Part shown: positions 20,751 through 29,628 of the stretch, in pieces
Layout of the letters: each line of letters starts with the position of its first letter
Position numbering within the stretch: the first letter of the stretch is position 1
Source: Chelatococcus caeni
Lineage (GTDB): Bacteria; Pseudomonadota; Alphaproteobacteria; Rhizobiales; Beijerinckiaceae
DNA: 64,000 bases
Reading direction: 5' to 3'
Assembly: GCF_014196925.1 (NCBI RefSeq)
Contig: NZ_JACIEN010000001.1
Location: 310,001 to 374,000 of the forward strand
Translations under genes and position numbers: made by a program
The notes under the pieces: generated by a model
What the model was told of the DNA's origin: nothing
What the model saw: the letters and a program-made list of their open reading frames with translations, nothing else
Databases searched by the model: none

Positions 20751-20769
20751 GTCTTTTCGTCATGTCTAT

Positions 20770-20798
20770 GATGATAAACATTCAATATCATTATCATC
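20770..20798. promoter_or_regulatory. Dyad in lysR/MFS divergent promoter region
   Basis: Inverted 8-bp arms GATGATAA and TTATCATC separated by 13 bases, 20 bp upstream of the lysR start. The AT-rich stretch stands out from GC-rich surroundings. A LysR-type binding site is a reasonable reading. Confidence 0.55.
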
Positions 20799-20862
20799 CT
20801 TGAAAGGCTAGGCTGCCGCGCAAATCGCGGCGCATCGCGCCGTCCGCCTCCCGGAGCTCTCC

Positions 20863-22107
20863 ATGACGCAAACGGTTGCCGAGTCGCGCGAAGCGCAGCG
20901 TGCCATTCCGCCGGAAATCATCGTTGTCGCCGGCTGTCTCATCGCCCTCATCACCTTCGGGCCGCGCGCGGCGGCGGGCCTGTTCCAGATCCCGATGACG
21001 GAGACCTTCGGCTGGGGCCGCGACGTCTTCAGCCTGGCGATCGCCGTGCAGAACCTGCTCTGGGGCCTCGGCCAGCCGTTCGCCGGCGCCATCGCCGACA
21101 AGTTCGGCGCCGTGCGCGTCATCTGCATCGGCGCGCTGCTCTATGCCGCCGGCCTCGTGGTGATGGCCTATGCGACCTCGGCGGGCCTTCTCAACCTCGG
21201 CGCCGGCATCATGATCGGCTTCGGCCTGTCGGGCTGCTCGTTCAACCTCGTCCTCGGCGCCTTCGGCAAGCTCCTGCCGGAGCGCTGGCGCCCGCTCGCC
21301 TTCGGTGCGGGCACGGCCGCCGGCTCCTTCGGTCAGTTCCTCTTCCCGCCCATCGGCAATGCGCTCATCCAGTCCTTCGGCTTCGAGATGGCGCTCCTTG
21401 TCTTCGCGGCGAGCGTGCTGCTCGTGCTGCCCCTGTCGCTGGCGCTGGCGACCCGGGGCGCGGCGGCGACGACGGCGGTCAACGCCGGTCCTTCCCAGTC
21501 CATCGCCCAGGCGCTGGCTGAGGCCTTCCGTCACCCGAGCTATGTCTTCCTGGTGCTCGGCTTCTTCACCTGCGGCTTCCAGCTCGCCTTCGTCACGGCG
21601 CATATGCCGGCCTATCTGAAGGATACGGGGCTCCCGGTGTGGGTCGGCGGCTGGACGCTCGCCGTGATCGGCCTCGCCAATGCGGTGGGCTCGCTCTATT
21701 CGGGCTTCCTGTCCTCGCGCATGTCGAAGCGCTGGCTCCTCTCCTTCATCTATCTCGGCCGCTCGGTCGCCATCGCCGCCTTCATCCTCCTGCCGGCGAC
21801 GCCGGTGACGGCGATCGCCTTCGGCATCACCATCGGCCTCCTGTGGCTGTCGACGGTGCCGCCCACCTCGGCCCTCGTGATGCTGATGTTCGGCACGCGC
21901 TACATGGCCATGCTCTACGGCTTCGCCTTCTTCTCCCACCAGGTCGGCGGCTTCCTCGGCGTGTGGCTCGGCGGCATCCTCTACGAGAGCATGGGCTCCT
22001 ACACCTTCGTCTGGTGGCTGTCCGTCGCGCTCGGCATCGCCTCGGCGATCATCAACCTGCCCATCAAGGAGCGGCCGGTGGAACGCCCGGTGCCGCAGCC
22101 GGCGTGA
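20863..22107 (+). CDS. MFS transporter (oxalate/formate antiporter-like group)
   Basis: Inner-membrane major facilitator transporter of 414 residues with about twelve hydrophobic helices. The cytoplasmic loop after helix 2 carries the MFS motif as GAIADKFGAVRV, and the N-terminal region (FGPRAAAGLFQIPMTETFGW, GRDVFSLAIAVQNLLWGLGQ) resembles the monocarboxylate/oxalate-formate branch. GGAG stands 6 bases before the ATG. Control by the divergent LysR gene is likely. Substrate cannot be read; small carboxylates are a guess from the subfamily look. Confidence 0.87.
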   Translation: MTQTVAESREAQRAIPPEIIVVAGCLIALITFGPRAAAGLFQIPMTETFGWGRDVFSLAIAVQNLLWGLGQPFAGAIADKFGAVRVICIGALLYAAGLVVMAYATSAGLLNLGAGIMIGFGLSGCSFNLVLGAFGKLLPERWRPLAFGAGTAAGSFGQFLFPPIGNALIQSFGFEMALLVFAASVLLVLPLSLALATRGAAATTAVNAGPSQSIAQALAEAFRHPSYVFLVLGFFTCGFQLAFVTAHMPAYLKDTGLPVWVGGWTLAVIGLANAVGSLYSGFLSSRMSKRWLLSFIYLGRSVAIAAFILLPATPVTAIAFGITIGLLWLSTVPPTSALVMLMFGTRYMAMLYGFAFFSHQVGGFLGVWLGGILYESMGSYTFVWWLSVALGIASAIINLPIKERPVERPVPQPA

Positions 22108-22408
22108 CAAAGGGGCAACACCTCCCGCGTCATGCCCGCGCTTGTCGCGGGCATCCACGCCGCGACGCTGGCTCTAGGCGTGGATGGCCGGGGCAGCCCG
22201 GCCATGACGGGTGGGGAGGTTGTGCTCCATGGTTTCTTGTTTTCGGTTTGTCTCAACAGCATGAGCATGGCGGTGAGCGTGCTCGCTGGCTCCGCCACTT
22301 CGCGCGTCCGGCCCCCCTTAGCCCAAGGGCTGAGGCGCCGCACACTTGCCCCTTGCGGCCGCCGCCGCGAGACTGGTGGCGACCGGGTTCCAAGGAGGAG
22401 AAGCGACC
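22108..22408. repeat. Intergenic stretch with type B repeat (22124-22218)
   Basis: The repeat reads CGCGTCATGCCCGCGCTTGT...GGCATCCACG, a spacer, then CGTGGATGGCCGGGGCAGCC...CGGCCATGACG: two hairpins whose arms are also complementary to each other. The remaining 190 bases up to the reductase gene are free of genes, except for the AAGGAGG ribosome binding site at 22392-22398. Confidence 0.65.
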
Positions 22409-23398
22409 ATGGGTGAGATCAGGGCGATCCTCGTCGACAAGGATGCCGCCGGCGGCTACCGGGCGGCAGTGACGCGGCTCGACGAGGCCGATCTGATGGA
22501 GGGGGACGTCACCGTCCGCATCACCCATTCCACGGTCAACTACAAGGACGGCCTCGCCATCACCGGCCGCGCGCCGGTGGTGCGGCGCTTCCCCATGATC
22601 CCCGGCGTCGATTTCGCCGGCGTCGTGGAAAGGTCCGAGCACCCGGCGCTCAAGCCGGGCGACGCCGTGCTCCTCAACGGCTGGGGCTGCGGCGAGACGC
22701 ATTATGGCGCCTATGCCGACAAGGCGCGGGTGAATGGCGATTGGCTCATCCCGCTGCCCGCCGGCCTCTCGGCCGCCGAGGTCATGGCGGTCGGCACGGC
22801 CGGCTTCACCGCCATGCTGTGCCTGATGGCGCTGGAGAAGCACGGCGCGACGCCGGCCGACGGACCGGCCATCGTGACGGGCGCGGCCGGCGGCGTCGGC
22901 TCCACCGCCATCAGCTTTCTTGCGAGGGCCGGCTGGCACGTCATCGCCTCCACCGGCCGGCCCGAGGAGGCCGACTACCTCAAGGGCCTCGGCGCAAGCG
23001 AGATCATCGAGCGGGCGGAACTGGCCGGGCCGGTCAAGCCGCTCGCCAGGGAGCGCTGGGCGGCGGGCATCGATTCGGTCGGCTCCACCACGCTCGCCAA
23101 TGTCCTGTCCATGACGCGCTACGGCGGCGCCATCGCCGCCTGCGGCCTTGCCGGCGGCATGGACCTGCCCACCACGGTGGCGCCGTTCATCCTGCGCGGG
23201 GTGGCGCTCCTCGGGGTCGATTGCGTGCTGGCAACCCGCGAGCGCCGCATCGCCGTCTGGGACCGCATCGCCCGCGATCTCGACAAGGCGAAGCTCGCGG
23301 CGATGACCGAGACCATCGGCTTCGACGACCTCATGCGCGTCGCCCCGGAGATCCTCGCCGGCAAGGTCCGCGGCCGCCTGGTGGTGGAGATGGGGTAG
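22409..23398 (+). CDS. MDR family oxidoreductase, YhdH/AcuI-like (acrylyl-CoA reductase type)
   Basis: Zinc-free medium-chain dehydrogenase/reductase of 329 residues, NADPH-dependent. The N-terminal catalytic half includes NYKDGLAITGRAPVVRRFPM and IPGVDFAGVV; the nucleotide-binding half carries TGAAGGVGSTAISFLARAGW. This layout and length match E. coli YhdH and AcuI, which reduce acrylyl-CoA to propionyl-CoA. The ATG at 22409 has AAGGAGG 10 bases upstream. Substrate is by family resemblance only; related quinone or enoyl reductases are possible. Confidence 0.86.
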   Translation: MGEIRAILVDKDAAGGYRAAVTRLDEADLMEGDVTVRITHSTVNYKDGLAITGRAPVVRRFPMIPGVDFAGVVERSEHPALKPGDAVLLNGWGCGETHYGAYADKARVNGDWLIPLPAGLSAAEVMAVGTAGFTAMLCLMALEKHGATPADGPAIVTGAAGGVGSTAISFLARAGWHVIASTGRPEEADYLKGLGASEIIERAELAGPVKPLARERWAAGIDSVGSTTLANVLSMTRYGGAIAACGLAGGMDLPTTVAPFILRGVALLGVDCVLATRERRIAVWDRIARDLDKAKLAAMTETIGFDDLMRVAPEILAGKVRGRLVVEMG

Positions 23399-23437
23399 GG
23401 GCAGCAGGTCTTCTCGTCGGGTAGGGCGAAGCGCGAC

Positions 23438-23593
23438 ACGCTCCCCCCGCTTGCGGTGGGGAGGCTGGGGTGGGGGGCGGTGCCGCCCGCGCGACGCGAA
23501 ACGCCGCTAAGCTCTTATTTGACCGCCGCCTGCCTGCGGAGCCGCCCCCCACTCCTAACTCCTCCCCGCCACTGCGTGGGGGGAGGGGAACAG
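23438..23593. repeat. Type A GC-rich repeat, full paired element
   Basis: Left unit CTCCCCCCGCTTGCGGTGGG continuing into GGTGGGGGGCGGTGCCGC, about 75 bases of spacer, then an inverted unit CCCCCCACTCCTAACTCCTC with its G-rich partner. The same layout occurs at 30521-30682 and 58032-58190. It lies between convergent genes. Confidence 0.7.
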
Positions 23594-23613
23594 GGTGGCG
23601 CCCGGCCTCTCGG

Positions 23614-24567
23614 CTACTCGGCCGGCAGCAGCTTCTCGCCCTCGATGACGATGCGGCGGCGGGCGATCTCGGCGCCGCAGAAATCGAGGAAGGCGCGCAC
23701 GCGCGGCGAATGGCGCAGGTCCGGATGGGTCAGCAGCCACAGTCCGGCGGCGAATTCCGGCGCCGGGGCCGTCAGCCGCACGAGGGCCGGGCGCGTATCG
23801 GCGATGAAGCAGGGCAGGTGGCCGATGCCGATGCCGGCCTCGACCGCTTCGGCGAGGCCGAGCACCGTGTTGAGCTTGTAGACGATCCTGTCCGCCGGCA
23901 CCTTGTCGCGCACGTAGCGCGCGACGTGCATCGTGGAGAAGTTGTCGCCGAGCGCCACCCACGGCCGCTCGAAGAGGGAGAGGAGGTCGAGATCGCGCCC
24001 GCCGTCGGGAAAGGCCTCGCGCCGGCCGTAGAGCGCCCAGTGGATCGTGGCGAGGCGCCGGCCGACGAGCGTCTCCGGCGGGTTGTCCGTGGCGCGGATG
24101 GCGATGTCGGCATCGCGCTTGGAGAGGTTGAGCGCCTGGTTGCCGATGACGATGTCGAGCCGGATATTGGGATAGGCTTCACGGAACGCGGCGAAGACCG
24201 GTGTCAGCAGGTGCATCAGCAGCGTGTCGTTGGTGGTGACGCGCAATTCGCCGGCCGGCGAGACGGCGCAGCCGGCAAGGCGCATGGAGACGCCGGCGAG
24301 ATCCTCCTCGATGCGCTCGGCGAGCGCCGTGATCTCCTCGCCCGGCGGGGTCGGCGCATAGCCGGCCCGGTGCCGCTCGAAGAGCTTGACGCCGAGCAAG
24401 TCCTCCAGCTGGCCGAGGCGGCGGAACACTGTCGAATGGTTGATGCCGAGCCGCTCGGCGGCCCCGGCCATGCCTTTCGCCTCGGCGATGGCCTTCACGA
24501 GGCGGATGTCGTCCCAGGCGATCTGATGGACGGCTGCCGTGGAGACGAGGGTGGTTTCGGTCGACAT
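23614..24567 (-). CDS. LysR family transcriptional regulator
   Basis: A 317-residue regulator with an N-terminal helix-turn-helix (IRLVKAIAEAKGMAGAAERL, then GINHSTVFRRLGQLEDLLGV) and a substrate-binding effector domain (LRVTTNDTLLMHLLTPVFAA..., SKRDADIAIRATDNPPETLV, EAVEAGIGIGHLPCF). It is divergent from doxX-wrbA with 116 bp between, where TGCGCCTGTGCAA and TGCACTTGTGCGAA look like related half-sites. The layout LysR | DoxX-WrbA suggests control of a quinone- or redox-stress response. The effector is unknown. Confidence 0.92.
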   Translation of the reverse strand: MSTETTLVSTAAVHQIAWDDIRLVKAIAEAKGMAGAAERLGINHSTVFRRLGQLEDLLGVKLFERHRAGYAPTPPGEEITALAERIEEDLAGVSMRLAGCAVSPAGELRVTTNDTLLMHLLTPVFAAFREAYPNIRLDIVIGNQALNLSKRDADIAIRATDNPPETLVGRRLATIHWALYGRREAFPDGGRDLDLLSLFERPWVALGDNFSTMHVARYVRDKVPADRIVYKLNTVLGLAEAVEAGIGIGHLPCFIADTRPALVRLTAPAPEFAAGLWLLTHPDLRHSPRVRAFLDFCGAEIARRRIVIEGEKLLPAE

Positions 24568-24683
24568 CCTTGCGCCTGTGCAATCTTCAGCTTGCGATCA
24601 TACTGCTGGCTTTGCGCGGCGGGAAACCCAAAATCCCCCTCACGTTGCACTTGTGCGAAAACCCCGTGACCTGGAGCCCTTCC

Positions 24684-25112
24684 GTGATCGATCCCCGCAC
24701 CGCGCCCTATGGGCTGTTCCTTTTGCGCGTTTCCCTCGGCCTTATGTTCATCGCCCACGCGCTCCTGAAGTATGTCGTCTTCACCATCCCCGGCTTCGCC
24801 GGCTTTCTCGGCCAGGTCGGCTTTCCCGCCTTCTTCGCCTGGCCGGTCTTCCTCGCCGAGCTCCTCGGCGGCATCGCCCTCATTCTCGGCCTTTATGCCC
24901 GCTATGTCTCGGCGGCGCTCGTGCCGGTCCTGCTCGGCGCGCTGATGGTGCACGTGCCGAACGGCTGGCTCTTCACGGCGCCGAACGGCGGCTGGGAATA
25001 TCCCGCCTTCCTCGTCGTCGCCGCTGCCGTCCAGGCCCTTGCGGGTGATGGTGCCTTCGCCCTCAAGGCCTCGCCTTCCCCGATCGCGGCGCGGCCCATT
25101 GCGGCACGCTGA
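24684..25112 (+). CDS. DoxX family membrane protein
   Basis: A 142-residue membrane protein with four helices ([75 protein letters not shown]), the DoxX pattern. DoxX-like proteins are linked with quinone redox and oxidative stress, but the function of this branch is not established. Start uncertain: the GTG at 24684 ([10 protein letters not shown]) has GGAG 9 bases upstream; an in-frame GTG at 24666 and an ATG at 24570 are alternatives. wrbA follows 47 bases later on the same strand, probably as an operon. Confidence 0.84.
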   Translation: MIDPRTAPYGLFLLRVSLGLMFIAHALLKYVVFTIPGFAGFLGQVGFPAFFAWPVFLAELLGGIALILGLYARYVSAALVPVLLGALMVHVPNGWLFTAPNGGWEYPAFLVVAAAVQALAGDGAFALKASPSPIAARPIAAR

Positions 25113-25159
25113 TCCGCCCCGCGTTCAAACCCACCCGGCAATTTGAGAGGTATGTCGCC

Positions 25160-25759
25160 ATGACCAAGGTTCTCGTTCTCTATTATTCGTCCTACGGCCA
25201 CATCGAGACGATGGCGCAGGCCGTGGCCGAGGGCGCCCGGGCCGCCGGCGCCGAGGCCGTCGTCAAGCGCGTGCCCGAGCTGGTGCCGGCGGAGGTGGCT
25301 GAGAAGGCCGGCTTCAAGCTCGACCAGGCGGCGCCGGTCGCCACGGTGGAGGAACTGGCGGAGTATGACGCCATCGTCTTCGGCACGCCGACCCGCTTCG
25401 GCAACATGACGGCGCAGATGCGCAACTTCCTCGACCAGACCGGCGGCCTGTGGGCCAAGGGCGCGCTCATCGGCAAGGTCGGCTCGGTCTTCACCTCCTC
25501 CGCCACCCAGCACGGCGGCCAGGAATCGACCATCCTGACCTTCATCCCCACGCTGATGCACCACGGCATGGTCGTCGTCGGCCTGCCCTATTCCTTCGCC
25601 GGGCAGAGCGGCCTCGACGAGATCAAGGGTGGCTCGCCCTACGGCGCCTCCACCATCGCCGCCGCCGACGGCAGCCGCCAGCCCTCCGCCGTGGAGCTGG
25701 AAGGGGCCCGCTTCCAGGGCAGGCACGTGGCCGAGATCGCAGCCAAGCTCAAGGGGTGA
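25160..25759 (+). CDS. wrbA: NAD(P)H:quinone oxidoreductase
   Basis: Flavodoxin-like enzyme that reduces quinones by two electrons, avoiding semiquinone radicals. It is 199 residues, the usual size. FMN-binding loop [12 protein letters not shown] near the start, [20 protein letters not shown] in the middle, then [16 protein letters not shown] and the late [18 protein letters not shown] sequence precedes the ATG. It is the second gene after doxX and lies divergent to a LysR regulator; a strong terminator follows. Confidence 0.96.
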   Translation: MTKVLVLYYSSYGHIETMAQAVAEGARAAGAEAVVKRVPELVPAEVAEKAGFKLDQAAPVATVEELAEYDAIVFGTPTRFGNMTAQMRNFLDQTGGLWAKGALIGKVGSVFTSSATQHGGQESTILTFIPTLMHHGMVVVGLPYSFAGQSGLDEIKGGSPYGASTIAAADGSRQPSAVELEGARFQGRHVAEIAAKLKG

Positions 25760-25781
25760 GCGCGTCGCGCAGACCGCACGG

Positions 25782-25808
25782 AAAGGCCCGGCTCGTCCGG
25801 GCCTTTTT
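25782..25808 (+). terminator. Rho-independent terminator after wrbA
   Basis: A 10-bp perfect stem (AAAGGCCCGG, loop CTCGT, complement) followed by TT beyond the stem's TTT, giving a run of five T. It lies 22 bp after the wrbA stop and its last base touches the stop codon of the convergent gene. On the minus strand the A/T pattern is also partly suitable, so it may work both ways. Confidence 0.9.
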
Positions 25809-26833
25809 CATCGTGGCGCCGCCGCCCGCCGCAGCCGGTCGTTGATGGCCTCGCCGAGGCCGTGCGCGGGGATGGGGACGACCGCGATGGCCGGCACCCG
25901 GGCATCGTCGAGCCCGCGCAGGTGGGCGAACAGATTGGCGGCGGCCTCCACGAGGTCGCCGCTTTCGCTGAGATTGCGGATGGCGCCCGCGTTCTCGATC
26001 CCCGGCGGCCGGTTGCGGCCGAAGAGGAGGGCGCCTTCGCCCGGCCGCACCTCCTCGGCATCGAGGCGCACCTCCGCCCGCGGGGCGTAGTGGGATTCGA
26101 GCATGCCCGGCGCGAGCGGCGCCTCCTCCTCCGTCGGGGCGGCGCCGTCGAGGAGCTTGCGTCCCAGCACCTCTTCGATCGCCTCGCGCGGCACGCCGCC
26201 CGGGCGCAGCAGGCGCATCTCGCCGTCGAGGCAGGAGATGATGGTCGATTCGAGCCCGACATTGGTGCCGCCGCCGTCGATCACCGCGTCGATGCGGTCG
26301 ATGAGGTCGGCGAGGACGTGGTCCGCCCGCGTCGGGCTGATGCGGCCCGAGCGGTTGGCCGAGGGCGCGGCCACCGGCCGGCCGACGAGCGTGAGCAGGT
26401 CCCGCGCCAGCGGCAGGCCCGGCACGCGCAGCGCGACCGAATCGAGCCCGGCCGTCGCAAGGTCGCAGATGCGCGACGTCTCCGCCCGCGGCACTACCAG
26501 CGTCAATGGCCCGGGCCAGAAGGCCTCGGCGAGCCGCGCCGCATCCTGTTCGAACACCCCCTCCCGCTCGGCCGCCGCGATATCCGGCAGGTGCGATATG
26601 AGCGGGTTGAAGGAGGGGCGCTCCTTGGCGGCGTAGATGCCGGCCACCGCCCGCGGGTTTGTCGCGTCCGCGCCGAGGCCGTAGACCGTCTCCGTCGGGA
26701 AGGCCACGAGGCCGCCGAGCCGCAGCAGGTCGGCGGCGCGCGACAGGCCGCCGACGTCGGCCGTCAGCAGCTCGGTGACGCGTTGCCCATGCCCGTCTTG
26801 GGACGCGACGGGCGTTGATCGATCATCGTTCAC
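25808..26833 (-). CDS. L-threonylcarbamoyladenylate synthase (Sua5/YciO/YrdC)
   Basis: Makes threonylcarbamoyl-AMP from threonine, bicarbonate and ATP, the first step to t6A37 in ANN-decoding tRNAs. At 341 residues it is the long Sua5 type: a YrdC domain (GGLVAFPTETVYGLGADATN, KERPSFNPLISHL, FWPGPLTLVVPR, APSANRSGRISPT, GLESTIISC, LLRPGGVPREAIEEVLG) followed by a C-terminal Sua5 domain (SHYAPRAEVRL...). The likely start is GTG at 26833 with a weak ribosome binding site; upstream open frame is not protein-like. Convergent with wrbA. Confidence 0.9.
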   Translation of the reverse strand: MNDDRSTPVASQDGHGQRVTELLTADVGGLSRAADLLRLGGLVAFPTETVYGLGADATNPRAVAGIYAAKERPSFNPLISHLPDIAAAEREGVFEQDAARLAEAFWPGPLTLVVPRAETSRICDLATAGLDSVALRVPGLPLARDLLTLVGRPVAAPSANRSGRISPTRADHVLADLIDRIDAVIDGGGTNVGLESTIISCLDGEMRLLRPGGVPREAIEEVLGRKLLDGAAPTEEEAPLAPGMLESHYAPRAEVRLDAEEVRPGEGALLFGRNRPPGIENAGAIRNLSESGDLVEAAANLFAHLRGLDDARVPAIAVVPIPAHGLGEAINDRLRRAAAPR

Positions 26834-26959
26834 GTTTAAACTATCTCTGGTCTTGCCTGCCTGCCTTTGACGCGGCTTATGATGCGCGTCAACGGGCCGC
26901 GTGGCACGCACTAAATGCACGGCCTCAAATGGCCGCACAGACAAGATGAGGGAGCGGCG

Positions 26960-28753
26960 ATGACCTATCGGGCACCGGTCGAGGATCTGGCCTTCACCAT
27001 GCGGCACGTGGCCGGGCTCGAGGAGAGCATCGCCGAGGGGCTCTATCCCGACCTCTCCGTGGAACTCGTGGAGCAGGTGCTGGAGGAGGCCGGGCGATTC
27101 GCCTCCGAGCGCATCGCGCCGCTCAACGCGCCGGCGGACCGGACGGGTGCCCGCTTCGCCGACGGGCAGGTGACGACCGCCCCGGGCTGGAAGGAGGTCT
27201 ATACGGCCTGGGCCGAGGCGGGCTGGAACGCGCTGCCCTGCGATCCCGAATGGGGCGGCCAGGGCCTGCCGACCCTGGTGCAGACCGCCTGCGTCGAATT
27301 CTGGAACGCCTCCTGCATGTCCTTCGCCCTCGGCCCGCTGCTCACGGCCGGCGCCGTCGAGGCCCTGACGGCCCACGCCAGCGAGGACCTGAAGCGGCGC
27401 TATCTCGAAAAGCTCGTCTCCGGCGAGTGGATGGGCACCATGAACCTCACGGAGCCGCAGGCGGGCTCCGATCTCAACGCCGTCAGGACGCGCGCCGAGC
27501 GGGCGGGCGACGGCACCTATCGCATCACCGGATCGAAGATCTTCATCACCTATGGCGAGCACGACCTCACCGACAATATCGTGCATCTGGTGCTCGCCCG
27601 CCTGCCGGATGCGCCGCCCGGCACGCGCGGCATCTCGCTGTTCCTCGTGCCGAAGTTCTTCGTCAACGACGACGGCTCGCTCGGCGCGCGCAACGACGTG
27701 CGCTGCCATTCCATCGAGCACAAGCTCGGCATCCACGCCTCGCCCACCTGCACCATGGTCTACGGCGATGCCGGCGGTGCCGTCGGCTGGCTCGTCGGCG
27801 AAGAGAACCGCGGCCTCGCCTGCATGTTCACCATGATGAACAACGCCCGCCTCGCGGTCGGCGCCCAGGGCGTCGCCATCGCCGACCGGGCCTATCAGCA
27901 GGCCTTGTCCTATGCCCGCGAGCGCCGGCAGGGCCGGGCGCCCGGCGCGGGGGAGGGCATGAGCCCCATCGCCGACCATCCGGACGTGCAGCGCATGCTG
28001 CTCACCATGAAGGCGACGACCCACGCCGCGCGCGGCATCTGCCTGATGACGGCGGCCGCCATCGACCGCAGCCGCCTCGCGCCGGATGCCGAGGCCCGGC
28101 GCAAGGCGCACGAGCTCGCCTCGCTGCTGACGCCGGTCGCGAAGGCCTTCTCCACCGACATCGGCTGCGAGGTCGCGTCGCTCGGCGTGCAGGTGCACGG
28201 CGGCATGGGCTTCATCGAGGAGACGGGTGCCGCCCAGCACCTGCGTGATGCGCGTATCGCGCCGATCTACGAGGGCACCAACGGCATCCAGGCCATCGAC
28301 CTCGTCCTGCGCAAGCTGCCCCTGTCCGACGGCACCACCGTGCGCGGCGCCATCGCCGAGATGCGCAAGGTCGGCGCCCGGCTCGTCGCGAGCCGCGACG
28401 AGGCCTTCGGCGCCACGGCGGCACGGCTGCGCGAGGCGGTGGAGGCGCTCGACGATGCCACCTCCTTCCTCCTCAAGGCGCTTTCCGGCAACAGCCCGGC
28501 CGACGCACTCGCCGCGGCGACGCCCTATCTGCGCCTCTTCGGCATCGCCCAGGGCGGCACGGCGCTCGCGATGGCCGCGCTCGCCGCAAGCGAGGCGCGC
28601 GCCGCCGGCGACACCAACCCGGCCCACGCTGGCCGCATCGCGCTCGCCCGTTTCTTCGCCGAGAACATCGCCACCGGCGCCCGCGGCCTGGCGCAGACCG
28701 TGATGACGGGCGCATCCGCGCTCGCCGACGCCGAAGCAGCCCTCGCGGGCTGA
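26960..28753 (+). CDS. Acyl-CoA dehydrogenase (long DmdC-like/FadE-like form)
   Basis: FAD-dependent dehydrogenase of 597 residues that introduces a 2,3 double bond into acyl-CoA. The core shows LTEPQAGSDL, GTYRITGSKIFITYGEHDLT, ARNDVRCHSIEHKLGIHASP, NARLAVGAQGV, VHGGMGFIEETGAAQHLRDA and IAPIYEGTNGIQAIDLVLRK (catalytic Glu in YEGTNG). About 160 extra C-terminal residues form the domain seen in DmdC-type enzymes, which act on methylmercaptopropionyl-CoA, but many relatives act on other acyl-CoAs. The ATG at 26960 follows GAGGGAG. Two SDR genes follow at once, suggesting a catabolic operon. Confidence 0.9.
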   Translation: MTYRAPVEDLAFTMRHVAGLEESIAEGLYPDLSVELVEQVLEEAGRFASERIAPLNAPADRTGARFADGQVTTAPGWKEVYTAWAEAGWNALPCDPEWGGQGLPTLVQTACVEFWNASCMSFALGPLLTAGAVEALTAHASEDLKRRYLEKLVSGEWMGTMNLTEPQAGSDLNAVRTRAERAGDGTYRITGSKIFITYGEHDLTDNIVHLVLARLPDAPPGTRGISLFLVPKFFVNDDGSLGARNDVRCHSIEHKLGIHASPTCTMVYGDAGGAVGWLVGEENRGLACMFTMMNNARLAVGAQGVAIADRAYQQALSYARERRQGRAPGAGEGMSPIADHPDVQRMLLTMKATTHAARGICLMTAAAIDRSRLAPDAEARRKAHELASLLTPVAKAFSTDIGCEVASLGVQVHGGMGFIEETGAAQHLRDARIAPIYEGTNGIQAIDLVLRKLPLSDGTTVRGAIAEMRKVGARLVASRDEAFGATAARLREAVEALDDATSFLLKALSGNSPADALAAATPYLRLFGIAQGGTALAMAALAASEARAAGDTNPAHAGRIALARFFAENIATGARGLAQTVMTGASALADAEAALAG

Positions 28754-28758
28754 TCGGC

Positions 28759-29625
28759 ATGGCGGGCGGGCCCCTCTCGGACCGCATCTGCGTCGTCGCC
28801 GGCGCGTCCCGCGGCGTCGGGCGCGGCATCGCCCGCGGGCTCGCGGAGGCCGGGGCGACGGTGATCGTGACCGGCCGCTCGAGCGAGGCCGGCCCGCGCA
28901 CCGACGGGCGGCCCGAGACCGTCGAGGAGACGGCGCGCCTCGTCGAGGCGCTCGGCGGCCGGGGCCACCCCTATCAATGCGACCATACGGTCGAGCGTGA
29001 GGTGGACGGCCTCGCGGCGTGGACGCTGCGCCGCTTCGGCCGCGTCGATCTCGTCGTCGATGCGGTCTGGGGCGGCAACGAGGGCTACGACGGCGAGCGC
29101 TATTCCGACGGCTCGGCCTGGGGCACGCCTTTCTGGCGCCGGCCGGCGGCGCGCCTCGGCACCGTGTTCGAGACCGGCGTCTATGCACAGCTCCTCCTGG
29201 CGAAGGCCTTCGCCCCGGCCATGGTGGGCGCCGGCTCCGGCCTTCTCGTCACCGTGCTCTTCGACGACGGCGGTGCCTATCTCGGCGATGTCTTCTACGA
29301 CCTCGCCAAGGCATCGATGGCGCGGCTGACGCTCGCCATGGCGAGCGAGCTCGCCCCCCATGGCGTCACTGCGCTCGCCCTGTCGCCCGGCTTCGTGCGC
29401 ACGGAGCGCGTCGCGGGCTCACCCCTGGCGGCGGAGGCGGGCGAGACCCCGCTCTATGCCGGCCGTGCAGTGGCGGCGCTCGCATGCGATGCCGGCGTTG
29501 CCCGTCACGCGGGCAGGGTTCTCCATGTCGGGGATCTCGCCGGCCTCTATGGCTTCACCGATGCGGACGGCCGCCGCCCGCCGCGCTATTCCATCAAAGA
29601 GACAGCCGAAGACGGGGAGACCTGA
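28759..29625 (+). CDS. SDR family oxidoreductase (DHRS1-like)
   Basis: Short-chain dehydrogenase of 288 residues. Rossmann start VVAGASRGVGRGIARGL and catalytic Tyr-Lys pair in YDLAKASMARL. The usual NNAG is replaced by VDAVWGGNEGY, which with the GRSSE...PETVEETA segment recalls the DHRS1-like branch. Substrate unknown. It begins 5 bases after the acyl-CoA dehydrogenase stop and is followed 3 bases later by another SDR gene, so the three are probably one transcript. Confidence 0.86.
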   Translation: MAGGPLSDRICVVAGASRGVGRGIARGLAEAGATVIVTGRSSEAGPRTDGRPETVEETARLVEALGGRGHPYQCDHTVEREVDGLAAWTLRRFGRVDLVVDAVWGGNEGYDGERYSDGSAWGTPFWRRPAARLGTVFETGVYAQLLLAKAFAPAMVGAGSGLLVTVLFDDGGAYLGDVFYDLAKASMARLTLAMASELAPHGVTALALSPGFVRTERVAGSPLAAEAGETPLYAGRAVAALACDAGVARHAGRVLHVGDLAGLYGFTDADGRRPPRYSIKETAEDGET

Positions 29626-29628
29626 GCC

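Noticed and set aside
22409-28753. A DMSP degradation locus
   Set aside because: Only two loosely matching enzymes, in separate transcription units with unrelated genes between them; both families have many other substrates.
25808-29188. An open frame of 1126 codons ending in the Sua5-type protein
   Set aside because: The upstream 785 codons are antisense to the acyl-CoA dehydrogenase and SDR genes and are low-complexity; the real start lies near 26833.
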